NCBI RefSeq assembly: GCF_025717065.2
Contig: NZ_JAOVZO020000018.1
Location: forward strand, 930,001-994,000
Reading direction: 5' to 3'
Origin: Tahibacter soli
GTDB taxonomy: Bacteria > Pseudomonadota > Gammaproteobacteria > Xanthomonadales > Rhodanobacteraceae
DNA: 64,000 nucleotides
Shown: positions 36,158 through 45,250 of the stretch, piece by piece
Numbering within the stretch: the first letter of the stretch is position 1
How the letters are laid out: every line of letters starts with the position of its first letter
Position numbers and translations under genes: made by a program
Notes under the pieces: model-generated
What the model was told of the DNA's origin: nothing
The model's input: the letters and a program-made list of their open reading frames with translations, nothing else
Database searches by the model: none

Positions 36158-39100
36158 ATGGAACCGCAAGAACGTTCGTTCGCAATACGAAGTCGCGCAT
36201 GGCCCACAGGACTCGCCGCTGCCCTTGCGCTGTCGCTCGCCGCACATGCCCAATCCTCGCCCGATCCGCTCGCGCTGCGCGGCAGCGCAAGCGTTCCCGC
36301 CTACGTCGAGTACGACAAAAAGGTGCGCGCGTCCGAACAGCTCTCGCCACTCAGCGGCGAACTGTTTGGTGAAGATGTCTCGTCGTATACCGGCGCGACC
36401 GAGTTCAGCCACGTCGACATCGACATCCCCGGCAACAACGCATTGCCGGTACAGCTGCGCCGCCGCTTCGTCGTGAGCGCACTCGTGCCCGACCAGGCGC
36501 ACGACCCGAGAGGCGGTCCCGGTAACGCGTTCGGCGGATTGGCGAACTGGGATATCGAGGTGCCGTACGTCTACGGCACGTTCGACAGCCACTACGGCTG
36601 GAACATCCCGCTCGGTGCGAGTTCGCAACAGCCGCGCTGCTCGCAGAATTTCGCGCCGCGCAAGACCGCGCCGAACGTCACGATCCGGGACGTGTGGTCG
36701 GGCAACAAGGTGCACATTCCCGGTCGCGGCGATAAGGAAATCCTGCGGCTCGACGCGAGCTATCCGCCGCTGCAGTACCCGACCGACGGCCGCGCGCCGA
36801 CGTGGTCGACGAGCGAGTTCGATGCGTTCGCCTGCACGCCGCATGCCGTGTCGTCGAACGGCGAAGGCTTCGCGATGACGACGCCGGCGGGCATCACCTA
36901 CACGTTCGACGTGTACCGCGAACGCGCCTATGCCTCGGTCGAGGCCGGCGGCAACACGAACCTGCGCAAGGTGGTGTACCTGCTCGCGAGTTCCATCGCG
37001 GACCGCTACGGCAACGCGGTGACGTACACGTACGACGACGTCGGCCGTCCGACGTCGATTCGCGACAACGGCGGCGGCCGCGAGATCCGGCTGACCTACG
37101 ACGCGACGAGCAGCCGCCTGCTCACGAGCGCGTCGGTCACCGTTGCGATTCCCGGCCAGTCGACGCAGACCCGCACGTGGCGCTACGCCTACGAGAACGG
37201 CGCCGACGGCCTGCCGCGCCTGAAAACCGTCACGCTGCCCGACACCGCGTCGCAGTGGATATTCGACTACCACTACAACGCGCCGGGCGATCCCGACCCG
37301 GTCCCCGACACGTATCTGTACGTCCAATACCTGCCGCCGAAACCGTCGAACAACGAATGCGCGGCGGCCACGTTCCAGCCGGCCCGGTTCTCGATGCGCA
37401 TCACGCACCCGTCCGGCGCGAACGGCGACTTCCGGTTCGCGATGGGCCGCCAGCAGCGCACGGTGCCGCAGCCGAACTGCCCGACCGGCGGCGGCCAGTT
37501 CCTCAAGACACCGTACGTCGACACTTACAGCCTGGCATCGAAAACCCTGTCGGATACGGCCGACACGTCGAGCACGTGGCGCTACGCGTATGCGATCGGC
37601 ACGTGCACGCGCTGCACGAACACGGTCATGACGCAGCCGGGCAACAGCGGCACGGTCACGTACCGCTTCTCGAACGTCTACGGCGCGACGCTCGCGGGCA
37701 CGACGCCGGCCGGTTCGGCGATCGAAGGCCAGTTGCTCGACACGATCACGCGCGACAGCAACAACGCGGAGCTGAACCGGGTCGCCAATACCTACGTGAC
37801 CGGCGTCGACCTCAGCGGCATACCGCTGACCGGCTATCCGTTCCCGGCACGCTATGGACTCGGCGGCGGCGGCGACGATCCGTCGTCGGGTAGCGTGCGG
37901 CCGTTGAAGTCGGTCGTGACGACGCAGCAGGGCGTGACGTTCACGAAGTTGCACAAGACGTTCGACGCGCTCGCACGTCCGCTGGAGGTCGAACGATCGA
38001 GCCCGCTCGGCACGAAGACCGAAACGACGGCCTATGTCGACGACAAGCAGCGCTGGATCCTCGGCCTCGTCGACACGGTGACGAACGACGTATTGCCGCT
38101 GAACCCGGTCGTCGACAACCGCTATGACGCGCTTGGCAATCTGATCGAGGTCACAGTCGTTCGGCCGCATCGACCGACAGATGACGTGGAACGCCGACGG
38201 CACGCTCGCGAGCGTCACCGAAGGTGCGAACACGACGACGCTCGGTGCGTTCAAGCGCGGCATTCCGCACTAGCGTGACCTACGCCGACAACCGCACGCG
38301 CAGCGCGACGATCGACGATGCGGGCGATATCCGTTCCGTCACCGACGAATACAGCGAGGTCACCCGTTACGGCTACGACGCGCTGCGGCGATTGACGTCG
38401 ATCACGTATCCGGCGAACGACACCGTGGCGTGGTATCCGACGACGATCCAGTACGAGCGCGTCGGCACCGAACTGGGCGTTGCCGGCACGCACTGGAAGC
38501 AGACGACGACGACCGGCAGCGCGCGCAAGATCACGCACTACGACCAACGACTGCGGCCGGCCGTGACGAGCGAGGTCGATATCGCGGTCCCGTCGACGCA
38601 GCGCTATGTGCGGCGCGGTTACGACTATGCGGGCCGCGACAGCGTTCGTGTCGTATCCGTCGGCGAGTGCGTCGACGAGCGCCGGAACGACGACGACGTA
38701 CGACGCGCTCGGCCGCGTCACCGGCACCAGCCAGACCTCCGAACTCGGCCCGCTGACGACGAGCACGCACTACGACGCCGGTTTCCAGAAGCGGTTCGTC
38801 AATGCGCGCGGCAAGACCACGACGACGCAGTTCCAGGCGTTCGACGAACCGGACGAATCGTCGCCGGTCGTGATCGACGCACCCGAGAACGTCCGAGACG
38901 ACGATCGGTCGCGACGTGTTCGGCAAGCCGACGAGCCTGACGCGCAGCGATGCCACGATCAGCGCGACGCGTGCTTACGTCTACGACGAATACCAGCGCC
39001 TGTGCAAAACGATCGAACCGGAAAGCGGCGCGACGGTGCAGGCGTATAACAGTGCCAATCTCGTCGAGTGGAAGGCAAGCTGGGCAGAACCTCACAAGCA

Positions 39101-41032
39101 CGTCGAACTGCCAGCAGAGCCAGCGTCGCGAACAACCAGAAGATCCACTACGCGTACGACGCCCGTGATCGCCTGCTGACGACGAACTACGGCGACGGCA
39201 GTCCGAACGTCGTGCGCACGTACACGTTCGACGGGCTGCTCGAAACGATCACATCCGACAACAGCCGTTGGACGACGACGTACAACAAGCGCCGGTTGTC
39301 GACGAATGAAACGCTGCGGCTGGACGGCATCGACTACGCGATCGGCTACGCGCACAGCCGCAACGGCCACGTCAGCGGCATGACGTATCCCGATGGCTCC
39401 GCCATCGACTACGCGCCGAATGCGTTGGGCGAAGCGACGCGGGTCGGCACCTACGCGACGCAGATCGTCACGCACCCGAACGGCGCACTGGCCGGCTTCA
39501 CCTACGGCAACGGCATCGCGCATACGACCGAGCAGAACGAACGGGGCTTGCCGAGCCGCAGCGCCGACGGATCGGTGCTCAGCGACCGATATGTGTACGA
39601 CGCGAACGCGAATGTCGCGAGCATCACCGACGAGAACGGCGGCGCGTTCACGCGCACGATGACGTATGACGATCTGGATCGTCTCAAGACCACGCGCAAC
39701 GATCCGCGCTGGGGCGGTACGCAAACGTTCGGCTACGACGCGCTCGACAACCTGCGCAGCATGACCGCACCGGGCTTCAACTGGGCGTGGCAGTACACCG
39801 CCGCGCAACGGCTCGATCGCGTCGACAGCGGCGGCAGCGCGCTGATCGCGTACACGTACGACACGCGTGGTCGTGTCGCGACGCGCACGGTCGCGAACCA
39901 GCCGCCGTTGACGTTCGCGACCGATCTCGCCGATCGCGTAACGCAGATCGGCCCGAACGTCGCGAGCTACCGCTACGACGGCCACGGCCGCCGCACGGCG
40001 GTGACGAAAGGCGGCGTCAAGACGGTGCAGGTGTACAGCCAGGCCGGGCAGCTGCTGTACCAGAGCGCGCCGACATCGACGAGCGACGGCATCTTCAAGA
40101 ACGGCTTCCAGCAAGGCGATACGAACTACGCGCCGCAGACCGGCGGCAACAAGCGCTACGTCTATCTCGGGCGGCATCTGATCGCCGAAGACGGCACGGC
40201 AGTTCGCACGTACATCCACACGGACGGGCTCGGCTCGCCGGTGCTGACGACGAGCACGAGCGGCGCGGCGACAGCGCGCAACGACTATCGGCCGTACGGA
40301 TGGGGGCCGGCGGCACAATCGACGCCGGGCTACACCGGCCATGTTGCCGATGCGGAGACCGGCCTCTCCTACATGCAGGCGCGGTATTACGACCCGTTTG
40401 CGGGGAGGTTTCTGGCGATCGATCCGGTTGCCGCGAGCGACCTGAACTTCAACCGGTACTGGTATGCGAATAACAATCCTTATACGAACATCGACCCAGA
40501 TGGTCGAAACCCGATGGCAATTGCACAGGCATGTGCAGCTAGTGTTCCATGTGCCGGCGCTGCTGCTGGAGCCGCTGCTGCCTTGGCGTCTGCGCTCTCA
40601 AATCCACCCGCGGGGCAATCCGGTTATCTTCTGACAAATGCCATATATCCGGGAATGCCCCTGGCGCAAGCAAGCGAAACGTCAAATGCAGAAGGCGGGA
40701 ATGGTGGGGAAAGCGCTGCTGCAAGCGCCGACGATGAGGGCAAGTCGACGCCAGCAGGGAACAAGGATGCAGGGCGCACGGATCACGGCACAGAAAGGGC
40801 CGAGGAGGCGAAGACGGATTCGCACCGGCAAGTCGGGGACAAGAACAAAGTTATAGACAAGGGCAGAAAATACATAGACAACGACACCGGGAATACGGTC
40901 TATGTGGATGGTGATCGAGTTGTAGTTACCAATAGTAAAGGTGAACAGATTTCCCAGTTCAGAAACACCAGAGCCAATACAAATGACAGGGTTTCCTCCG
41001 GCCGGTGGACTCCTGTTAGCAAAGACAAATAA
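36158..41032 (+). pseudogene. Secreted RHS/YD-repeat protein, frameshifted
   Basis: A gene of about 1620 codons for an RHS-type polymorphic toxin carrier with signal peptide (GLAAALALSLAAHAQ). The 5' part (36158 to about 38152) and 3' part (about 39126-41032) are each open. Between them the YD-repeat reading jumps frame at about 38153, 38267, 38643, 38892, 39080 and 39125, with an in-frame TAG at 38271 between two of the jumps. Repeats such as YDALRRLTSITYP and YDALGRVTGTSQT continue across the jumps, so the frames belong to one ancestral gene. The RHS core end reads YMQARYYDPFAGRFLAIDPV, then DPDGRNPM marks the switch to a lower-GC tip ending YIDNDTGNTVYVDGDRVVV, the likely toxin. The ATG at 36158 has AGGAG 8 bp upstream. 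Real decay and local assembly errors are both possible. Confidence 0.85.
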
Positions 41033-41042
41033 GGAAAGTGCG

Positions 41043-41303
41043 ATGGTATATCAAGAAATTAGAATTTGGAAAAAAATAGGGAGTGACATGGCGGTTAGAT
41101 ACTTCTGCCTGCTTGATATTTCCAGCGGCAAGTACCGCGTGCAAAGCGCGGATTTCTTTCGTCTACCTGTAACTGCTGAACAAGTCAAATTCTTTGAAAG
41201 CCAAGCTGCGGAGTTGTTCATTGAAACATCCTCGGCGGGTGTTGACGATTGGCACGTGACTATTGAGAAAGCAATAGAAATGCACGAAAAGAACTTCTCG
41301 TAG
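41043..41303 (+). CDS. Small protein after RHS tip, candidate immunity protein
   Basis: An 86-residue cytoplasmic protein starting 10 bp after the RHS stop, with AAGGAAAG upstream. It is acidic and shows no signal peptide or membrane span; the C-terminal segment VDDWHVTIEKAIEMHEKNFS is helical. Its lower GC matches the RHS tip and differs from the RHS core, as expected for a toxin-immunity module exchanged as a unit. No family was recognised. Confidence 0.7.
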   Translation: MVYQEIRIWKKIGSDMAVRYFCLLDISSGKYRVQSADFFRLPVTAEQVKFFESQAAELFIETSSAGVDDWHVTIEKAIEMHEKNFS

Positions 41304-41433
41304 CAAGTAGGTGATGTCTGGTTGGTTGACGGCGGGGTAAGTCAGGAGAATATAGAAGGCTATGCCAGAGGTTCCGTTGCCAAGGTTTGCCGAAACAGCA
41401 CGGTTGACAGTTGCGGCTCCGGAAAATGAGCGC

Positions 41434-41970
41434 ATGGAAATTATTAAAATACCATTCATTTTTATAATCGGGTTGCTTTCGATAATTGCCGGCTGCCAAA
41501 AGAGTGCGAAAATTGATCAGATTAGGAATGTCGAAGCTTCCTTCGAGTTCAATCAGATTCTATTCAAGTCGGGAAGGCCAAGGGCTGGGGACTCACTCGC
41601 CGACGCTGTAGTTTCAAATATCGACGAGATGAAGAAGCTAAAGGCCAATGCTGACCTTCTGAGGAAAATACCCGCCTTTCAAGTTGAAATTCGCGGCACA
41701 ACTGACAACGTCGAGTGTGCAGGCTTAGATTGCTATGATCTGTCGACGCGACGGGCGCGCATGATTTACGACTGGCTCCGGCGCTATGAGGTTCCCGGCG
41801 AAAGTATCTACGCGTTCCGAGGCTTCGCAACGGAAAGGCCGATCAGCGACAACAAGGACGAAGAAGAAAGGCAGCGAAGTCGTCGTGTGGAATTCGGTTT
41901 GATCCGCACGAGCTATGGGCGCACTCGTTCGTTGATAGACAACGTCAAGCGCGAGGAGTTGTCTGAGTAA
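41434..41970 (+). CDS. OmpA-domain lipoprotein, copy 1
   Basis: A 178-residue lipoprotein with lipobox IAGC (about 17-20). The C-terminal OmpA-like peptidoglycan-binding domain shows VEIRGTTDN, DLSTRRARMIYDWLRRYEVP, AFRGFATERPI and a closing RQRSRRVEFGLIRT. It has lower GC than the chromosome average and a closely related copy 142 bp downstream. It may anchor to the cell wall; a role in protection from the RHS system is possible but unproven. The ATG at 41434 has weak Shine-Dalgarno support. Confidence 0.78.
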   Translation: MEIIKIPFIFIIGLLSIIAGCQKSAKIDQIRNVEASFEFNQILFKSGRPRAGDSLADAVVSNIDEMKKLKANADLLRKIPAFQVEIRGTTDNVECAGLDCYDLSTRRARMIYDWLRRYEVPGESIYAFRGFATERPISDNKDEEERQRSRRVEFGLIRTSYGRTRSLIDNVKREELSE

Positions 41971-42112
41971 GTCTCGTTTTTCTGAGACTAATCTAGACAC
42001 AAGGACCTTTTCGGCAGTGGCGTCGGCCAAGCTATCAATAAAGATACGTGCGAGGGTCGGTATGGCTTGCGCCGGGAATACGAGCGGCAGCTTTGGTCCA
42101 AGAGATTGAACG

Positions 42113-42658
42113 ATGGACTCCAAAAAGATCGCAGAACTTGTGCTGTTGGCTGGTCTGATTTTAACGAGCCTCGGCTGCCAGCGAAACACGAAAAGTGACG
42201 AGTCGGCAACTGACGTGGCGTCTTTTCAGTTCAACAAAATTCTATTCCAACCGGGACGGCCTCGGGCGGGCGAAGCTCTCGCCGATGCAATGGCGCCCCC
42301 TGGTATCGATCAATTGAGAAATCTAGAAACCAACGCATATTGGCTGAGAAAAGTCCCAGGTTTCCAGGTTGAAATTGCGGGCACTACCGACAATGCAGAG
42401 TGTGCTGGCGTCGATTGCCATGACCTATCGACCCGACGAGCCCGCATGGTTTACGACTGGCTCCGTAACAACGGCGTTCCTGACGAATCGATCTATGCAT
42501 TCAGGGGATTCGCCACGGAAAAACCAATCAGCAACAACAGAGATGAAGAAGAAAGGCAGCGGAGTCGCAGCGTGGATTTTGGTGTCATTCGAACAAGCTA
42601 CGGCCGCACTGATTCTTTAATTGACAACGCTGGGCATATTGATGAAAAAAATCAATGA
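42113..42658 (+). CDS. OmpA-domain lipoprotein, copy 2
   Basis: A 181-residue paralogue of the preceding gene, with lipobox LGC in ILTSLGCQ. Shared blocks include FQFNKILFQPGRPRAG, GTTDNAECAG, DLSTRRARMVYDWLR, ESIYAFRGFATEKPIS, DEEERQRSRSVDFGVIRTSY and SLIDN. A tandem duplication followed by divergence explains the pair. It is followed by a terminator. Confidence 0.8.
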   Translation: MDSKKIAELVLLAGLILTSLGCQRNTKSDESATDVASFQFNKILFQPGRPRAGEALADAMAPPGIDQLRNLETNAYWLRKVPGFQVEIAGTTDNAECAGVDCHDLSTRRARMVYDWLRNNGVPDESIYAFRGFATEKPISNNRDEEERQRSRSVDFGVIRTSYGRTDSLIDNAGHIDEKNQ

Positions 42659-43007
42659 CGCCCGAAGCCAACTGAAATCTGGATACCCAGAATTTTCCTC
42701 GGTCCGGCAACAGTCACGGCTGAGCAGCGTTTGCTTGCGCTGCTCAGCCGGTTTTCTGGGCTGCAGATAGCGGGACACCAGCAGATCGCAGTGGCGAGAC
42801 AATAACAGTGGTCGGAAGTCGGGCATCTGGGAAGGCCAGGTCAAATTCCGATTGGGACTACGTTGTGTGCGCAAGCTCCTAGACCAGAAACAATCTGTCT
42901 CGTTCACTGTCTGGCGCCGGCAACATAAACGAGGGGCGACCAAACATTGACATTTTTAAAGGTCAGGTTGACGAATCGAGGCCGTTTATTGAAATAGGAC
43001 CTTGGCG
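42659..43007. other. Gene-free stretch with a terminator
   Basis: 349 bp of intermediate GC between the second lipoprotein and the small gene at 43008. Apart from the hairpin terminator at 42717-42755 no coding or repeat structure is convincing; a minus-strand open frame of 108 codons across it has no recognisable protein. Confidence 0.5.
42717..42755 (+). terminator. Intrinsic terminator
   Basis: An 11-bp perfect stem, CGGCTGAGCAG/CTGCTCAGCCG (42717-42727 and 42740-42750), with a 12-base loop, followed by GTTTTC. It closes the OmpA-domain lipoprotein pair. Confidence 0.8.
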
Positions 43008-43274
43008 ATGAAGGGTGAAATTGGCGTAACTATTTACGGAGCGCTGAGCAATAGTGCTACGATTCGAGTGCCTGGCAGAAATAACCCTGCCATTGCGCTT
43101 CAGTCGGATACATTGAAATCGTTGATCGATCAAATCAGAGGAGTGGAAAAATTAGTGGCTGCGGGTGAGTTGGCTGAAGCAGGCGATGAACTCTCGGGTG
43201 TCAGTGAGTTTCTGGAGAACCTTTACCGCGGACTTATAGCCGATATTACGGCCGAGGGTGAATCACTCGTCTAG
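43008..43274 (+). CDS. Small cytoplasmic protein, orphan immunity-like
   Basis: An 88-residue protein (MKGEIGVTIYGALSNSATIR...) without signal or membrane segment. Its lower GC and place in the RHS 3' island suggest an orphan immunity gene whose toxin tip is gone, but no family was recognised. AATAGGA precedes the ATG; a TTG six bases earlier is in frame. The stop codon sits at the left edge of the IS5-family element, so the gene is intact but its 3' flank was altered by the insertion. Confidence 0.65.
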   Translation: MKGEIGVTIYGALSNSATIRVPGRNNPAIALQSDTLKSLIDQIRGVEKLVAAGELAEAGDELSGVSEFLENLYRGLIADITAEGESLV

Positions 43275-44452
43275 GGATGGTCTGAACAAGTCCCACGCCA
43301 GGCGGTACAATAATCCCATTCTGCAACGGGCGGGTTGAGCGCCATGAGCCAGATGAGCTTCTCCGATGCCGAGTACGCAGGCAAGCGCAAGAAGACGCGT
43401 CGCGAGATCTTCCTGGCGGAGATGGAGCAGGTAGTGCCGTGGGATCGACTGCTGGCAGTGATCGAGCCGCACTACCCGAAGAAAAGCAATGGCCGACCGC
43501 CGTATCCGCTGATGACGATGCTGCGGATACACCTGATGCAGAACTGGTTCGGCTACAGCGATCCGGCCGTGGAGGAAGCGCTGTACGAGATCGCACCGGT
43601 ACGTCAGTTTGCCGGGGTATCGCTCACGCGCGGTACGGTGCCGGACGAGACGACGATCTTGAACTTCCGGCACCTGCTGGAACGTCACGCGCTGGCCGCG
43701 AAGATCTTTGAGGTGGTCAACGCGTATCTGGGCGAACGCAATCTGCTGCTCAAGCGGGGCACGATCATGGACGTCACGATCATTCACGCGCCCAGTTCTA
43801 CCAAGAACGCCTACGGCGAACGCGATCCGGAAATGCATCAGACCAAGAAAGGCAATCAGTGGTACTTCGGGATGAAGGCGCACATAGGTGTGGATGCCGA
43901 CTCCGGGCTGGTCCACACGATGACGACGACGGCAGCGAACGCGGCCGATGTGACGCAAACGGCGGCGTTGCTGCACGGCAAAGAGAAGTCGGTATACGGC
44001 GATGCCGGCTACGTTGGCGCGAACAAGCGCGAGGAACTGAGCGGGCGCAAAGTGCGTTGGCACATCGCGGCCAGGCGCAGCACGGTGACAGCACTCAAGG
44101 CCGGCCCGTACCGACGTGCGGTGGAAGAACTCGAGTACCTCAAGGCGACGATGCGGGCGAAGGCCGAGCATCCGTTCCGGGTGATCAAACGGCAGTTCGG
44201 CTACACCAAGACGCGGTTCAAGGGCCTGGCGAAGAACACTAGCCAGCTACTCGTGTTGTTCGGCCTGTCGAACCTATGGATGGCGCGTCGCCGGCTGATG
44301 GCAATGCGAGGCGCCAAGGCTCGGCATTGACCGAACCGGCGCGGAGACGGTGCCAGGAAGGCGTGTCTCACTGAAGGGATTTATCCCAAAAGCGACGTCA
44401 GTGCTCGCAAGTCGGCGACAGCGCGATCGGGTTGGGCTTTTTCAGACTATCC
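43275..44452 (+). mobile_element. IS5-family insertion sequence
   Basis: An element of about 1.18 kb. The left end GGATGGTCTGAACAAG and the right end (inverted) GGATAGTCTGAAAAAG match at 14 of 16 positions as terminal inverted repeats. CTAG borders the left end and CTAT the right, close to the CTAG/YTAR-type duplication of IS5 elements but not identical. GC content and codon use match the chromosome rather than the low-GC flanks. It carries one full-length transposase gene. Confidence 0.85.
43344..44330 (+). CDS. IS5-family transposase
   Basis: A 328-residue DDE transposase. The N-terminal DUF772-type domain contains LAVIEPHYPK and GRPPYPLMTMLRIHLMQNWFGYSDPAVEEALYE. Catalytic acids are in GTIMDVTIIHAPSS (D), VYGDAGYVGANKR (D) and EHPFRVIKRQFGYTKTRFKG (E). 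It looks intact and possibly active. The ATG at 43344 is preferred; a TTG nine bases earlier is in frame. Confidence 0.95.
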   Translation: MSQMSFSDAEYAGKRKKTRREIFLAEMEQVVPWDRLLAVIEPHYPKKSNGRPPYPLMTMLRIHLMQNWFGYSDPAVEEALYEIAPVRQFAGVSLTRGTVPDETTILNFRHLLERHALAAKIFEVVNAYLGERNLLLKRGTIMDVTIIHAPSSTKNAYGERDPEMHQTKKGNQWYFGMKAHIGVDADSGLVHTMTTTAANAADVTQTAALLHGKEKSVYGDAGYVGANKREELSGRKVRWHIAARRSTVTALKAGPYRRAVEELEYLKATMRAKAEHPFRVIKRQFGYTKTRFKGLAKNTSQLLVLFGLSNLWMARRRLMAMRGAKARH

Positions 44453-44453
44453 C

Positions 44454-44579
44454 TATGTCGGAACGACGAGCGGGTTTATCAGATTCTATCCCGCCGGTGC
44501 GCCGATCGTCGGCGACAATCGTTATTCGTTAATCAAGACCATCCGCAAAGGAATAACCTTTGCCGAAGAGGGAAATTAA
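44454..44579 (+). pseudogene. 3' remnant of a toxin-like reading frame cut by the IS element
   Basis: From the right end of the IS5 element a frame encodes YVGTTSGFIRFYPAGAP followed by about 25 further residues ending TFAEEGN, then TAA at 44577-44579. The composition is low GC like the RHS tip. The TAA overlaps the ATG of the next gene (TAATG), the coupling expected of a real upstream gene. No start codon or N-terminal part remains on this side of the IS, so it is a fragment, plausibly a displaced RHS tip. Confidence 0.55.
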
Positions 44580-44923
44580 TGATTATCTCGATGCTTGTCT
44601 CAGTTCTTCTTGCTTCACAGCACCCAGACATGTTGGACATGCCTATGACATGTGCTGTCGCCATCCACATTGCACTGCGTCAGGCGGATAAGGGCGAAGG
44701 CCGTGCCGAGCCATCTCGAGATTTGCTGGAGTTGTCATCGAAGTACTCGACCGCAACTTGTTTCGAATCGAGAAAGAAAAAAGGAAGGTGGGTTGTTATT
44801 TTTGCGCCGGGCGGATTGCTGCTTGATGGCAGCCTCGTATACGTTGTCGAGCCCGATATGAAAATACGGCAAGTTCGAGGTGTTCCGTGTGAGGACCATC
44901 CGGTGCCTACGGTTTGCGAATAG
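44579..44923 (+). CDS. Small protein coupled to the truncated toxin-like frame, candidate immunity
   Basis: A 114-residue protein. Residues 1-15 are hydrophobic (MIISMLVSVLLASQ) and may be a signal peptide. The rest has four Cys (TCAVAIHIALRQAD, STATCFESRKKKG, VPCEDHPVPTVCE), which would suit the periplasm. Its ATG overlaps the upstream TAA and GAGGGA lies 6 bp before. The low GC and position suggest an immunity partner for the toxin destroyed by the IS. No family was recognised. Confidence 0.68.
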   Translation: MIISMLVSVLLASQHPDMLDMPMTCAVAIHIALRQADKGEGRAEPSRDLLELSSKYSTATCFESRKKKGRWVVIFAPGGLLLDGSLVYVVEPDMKIRQVRGVPCEDHPVPTVCE

Positions 44924-45012
44924 CCGCTCAGAGGATGTTGCAGGAAACCGAATCACGGGGCTCTCAGCTCTGGGAGCATTGACACAAAAATGTACCTTAT
45001 TAGCGACGAAGC

Positions 45013-45215
45013 TCAGCCATGAAAATTCCTCGCTGTGCGCAGGAGCGGCTCGGCGCAAGGTGCGCAGAGAACCATGGCGCGCAGCAGCCGCGGCAGCATC
45101 TCGCGCAAGCGAAAGCGTCGGTTGAACCGATACGCCGCTTCGGTCAGATAGCGGCGCGTACTTGGCCTGCTTGATCGAGTGATAGCGTCCATCGACGAGT
45201 CCGATTGCGCGCCGG
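45013..45215 (-). pseudogene. IS1595-type transposase C-terminal remnant
   Basis: The minus-strand frame ending at 45013 encodes RRYLTEAAYRFNRRFRLREM and LPRLLRAMVLCAP, typical of the C-terminus of IS1595-family transposases. Just upstream the protein continues in another frame as GLVDGRYHSIKQAKYA, so a frameshift lies near 45155. No N-terminal part or clear terminal repeat remains. It borders the return to chromosomal GC content. Confidence 0.7.
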
Positions 45216-45250
45216 TCGCGCGATTGCGTGCCTTGTGTTCGGCGGCATCC

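Noticed and set aside
44331-44453. Separate small gene between the transposase stop and the right IS end
   Set aside because: The 60-codon frame starts inside the IS and crosses the terminal repeat out of frame with the downstream remnant; no supporting start signal.
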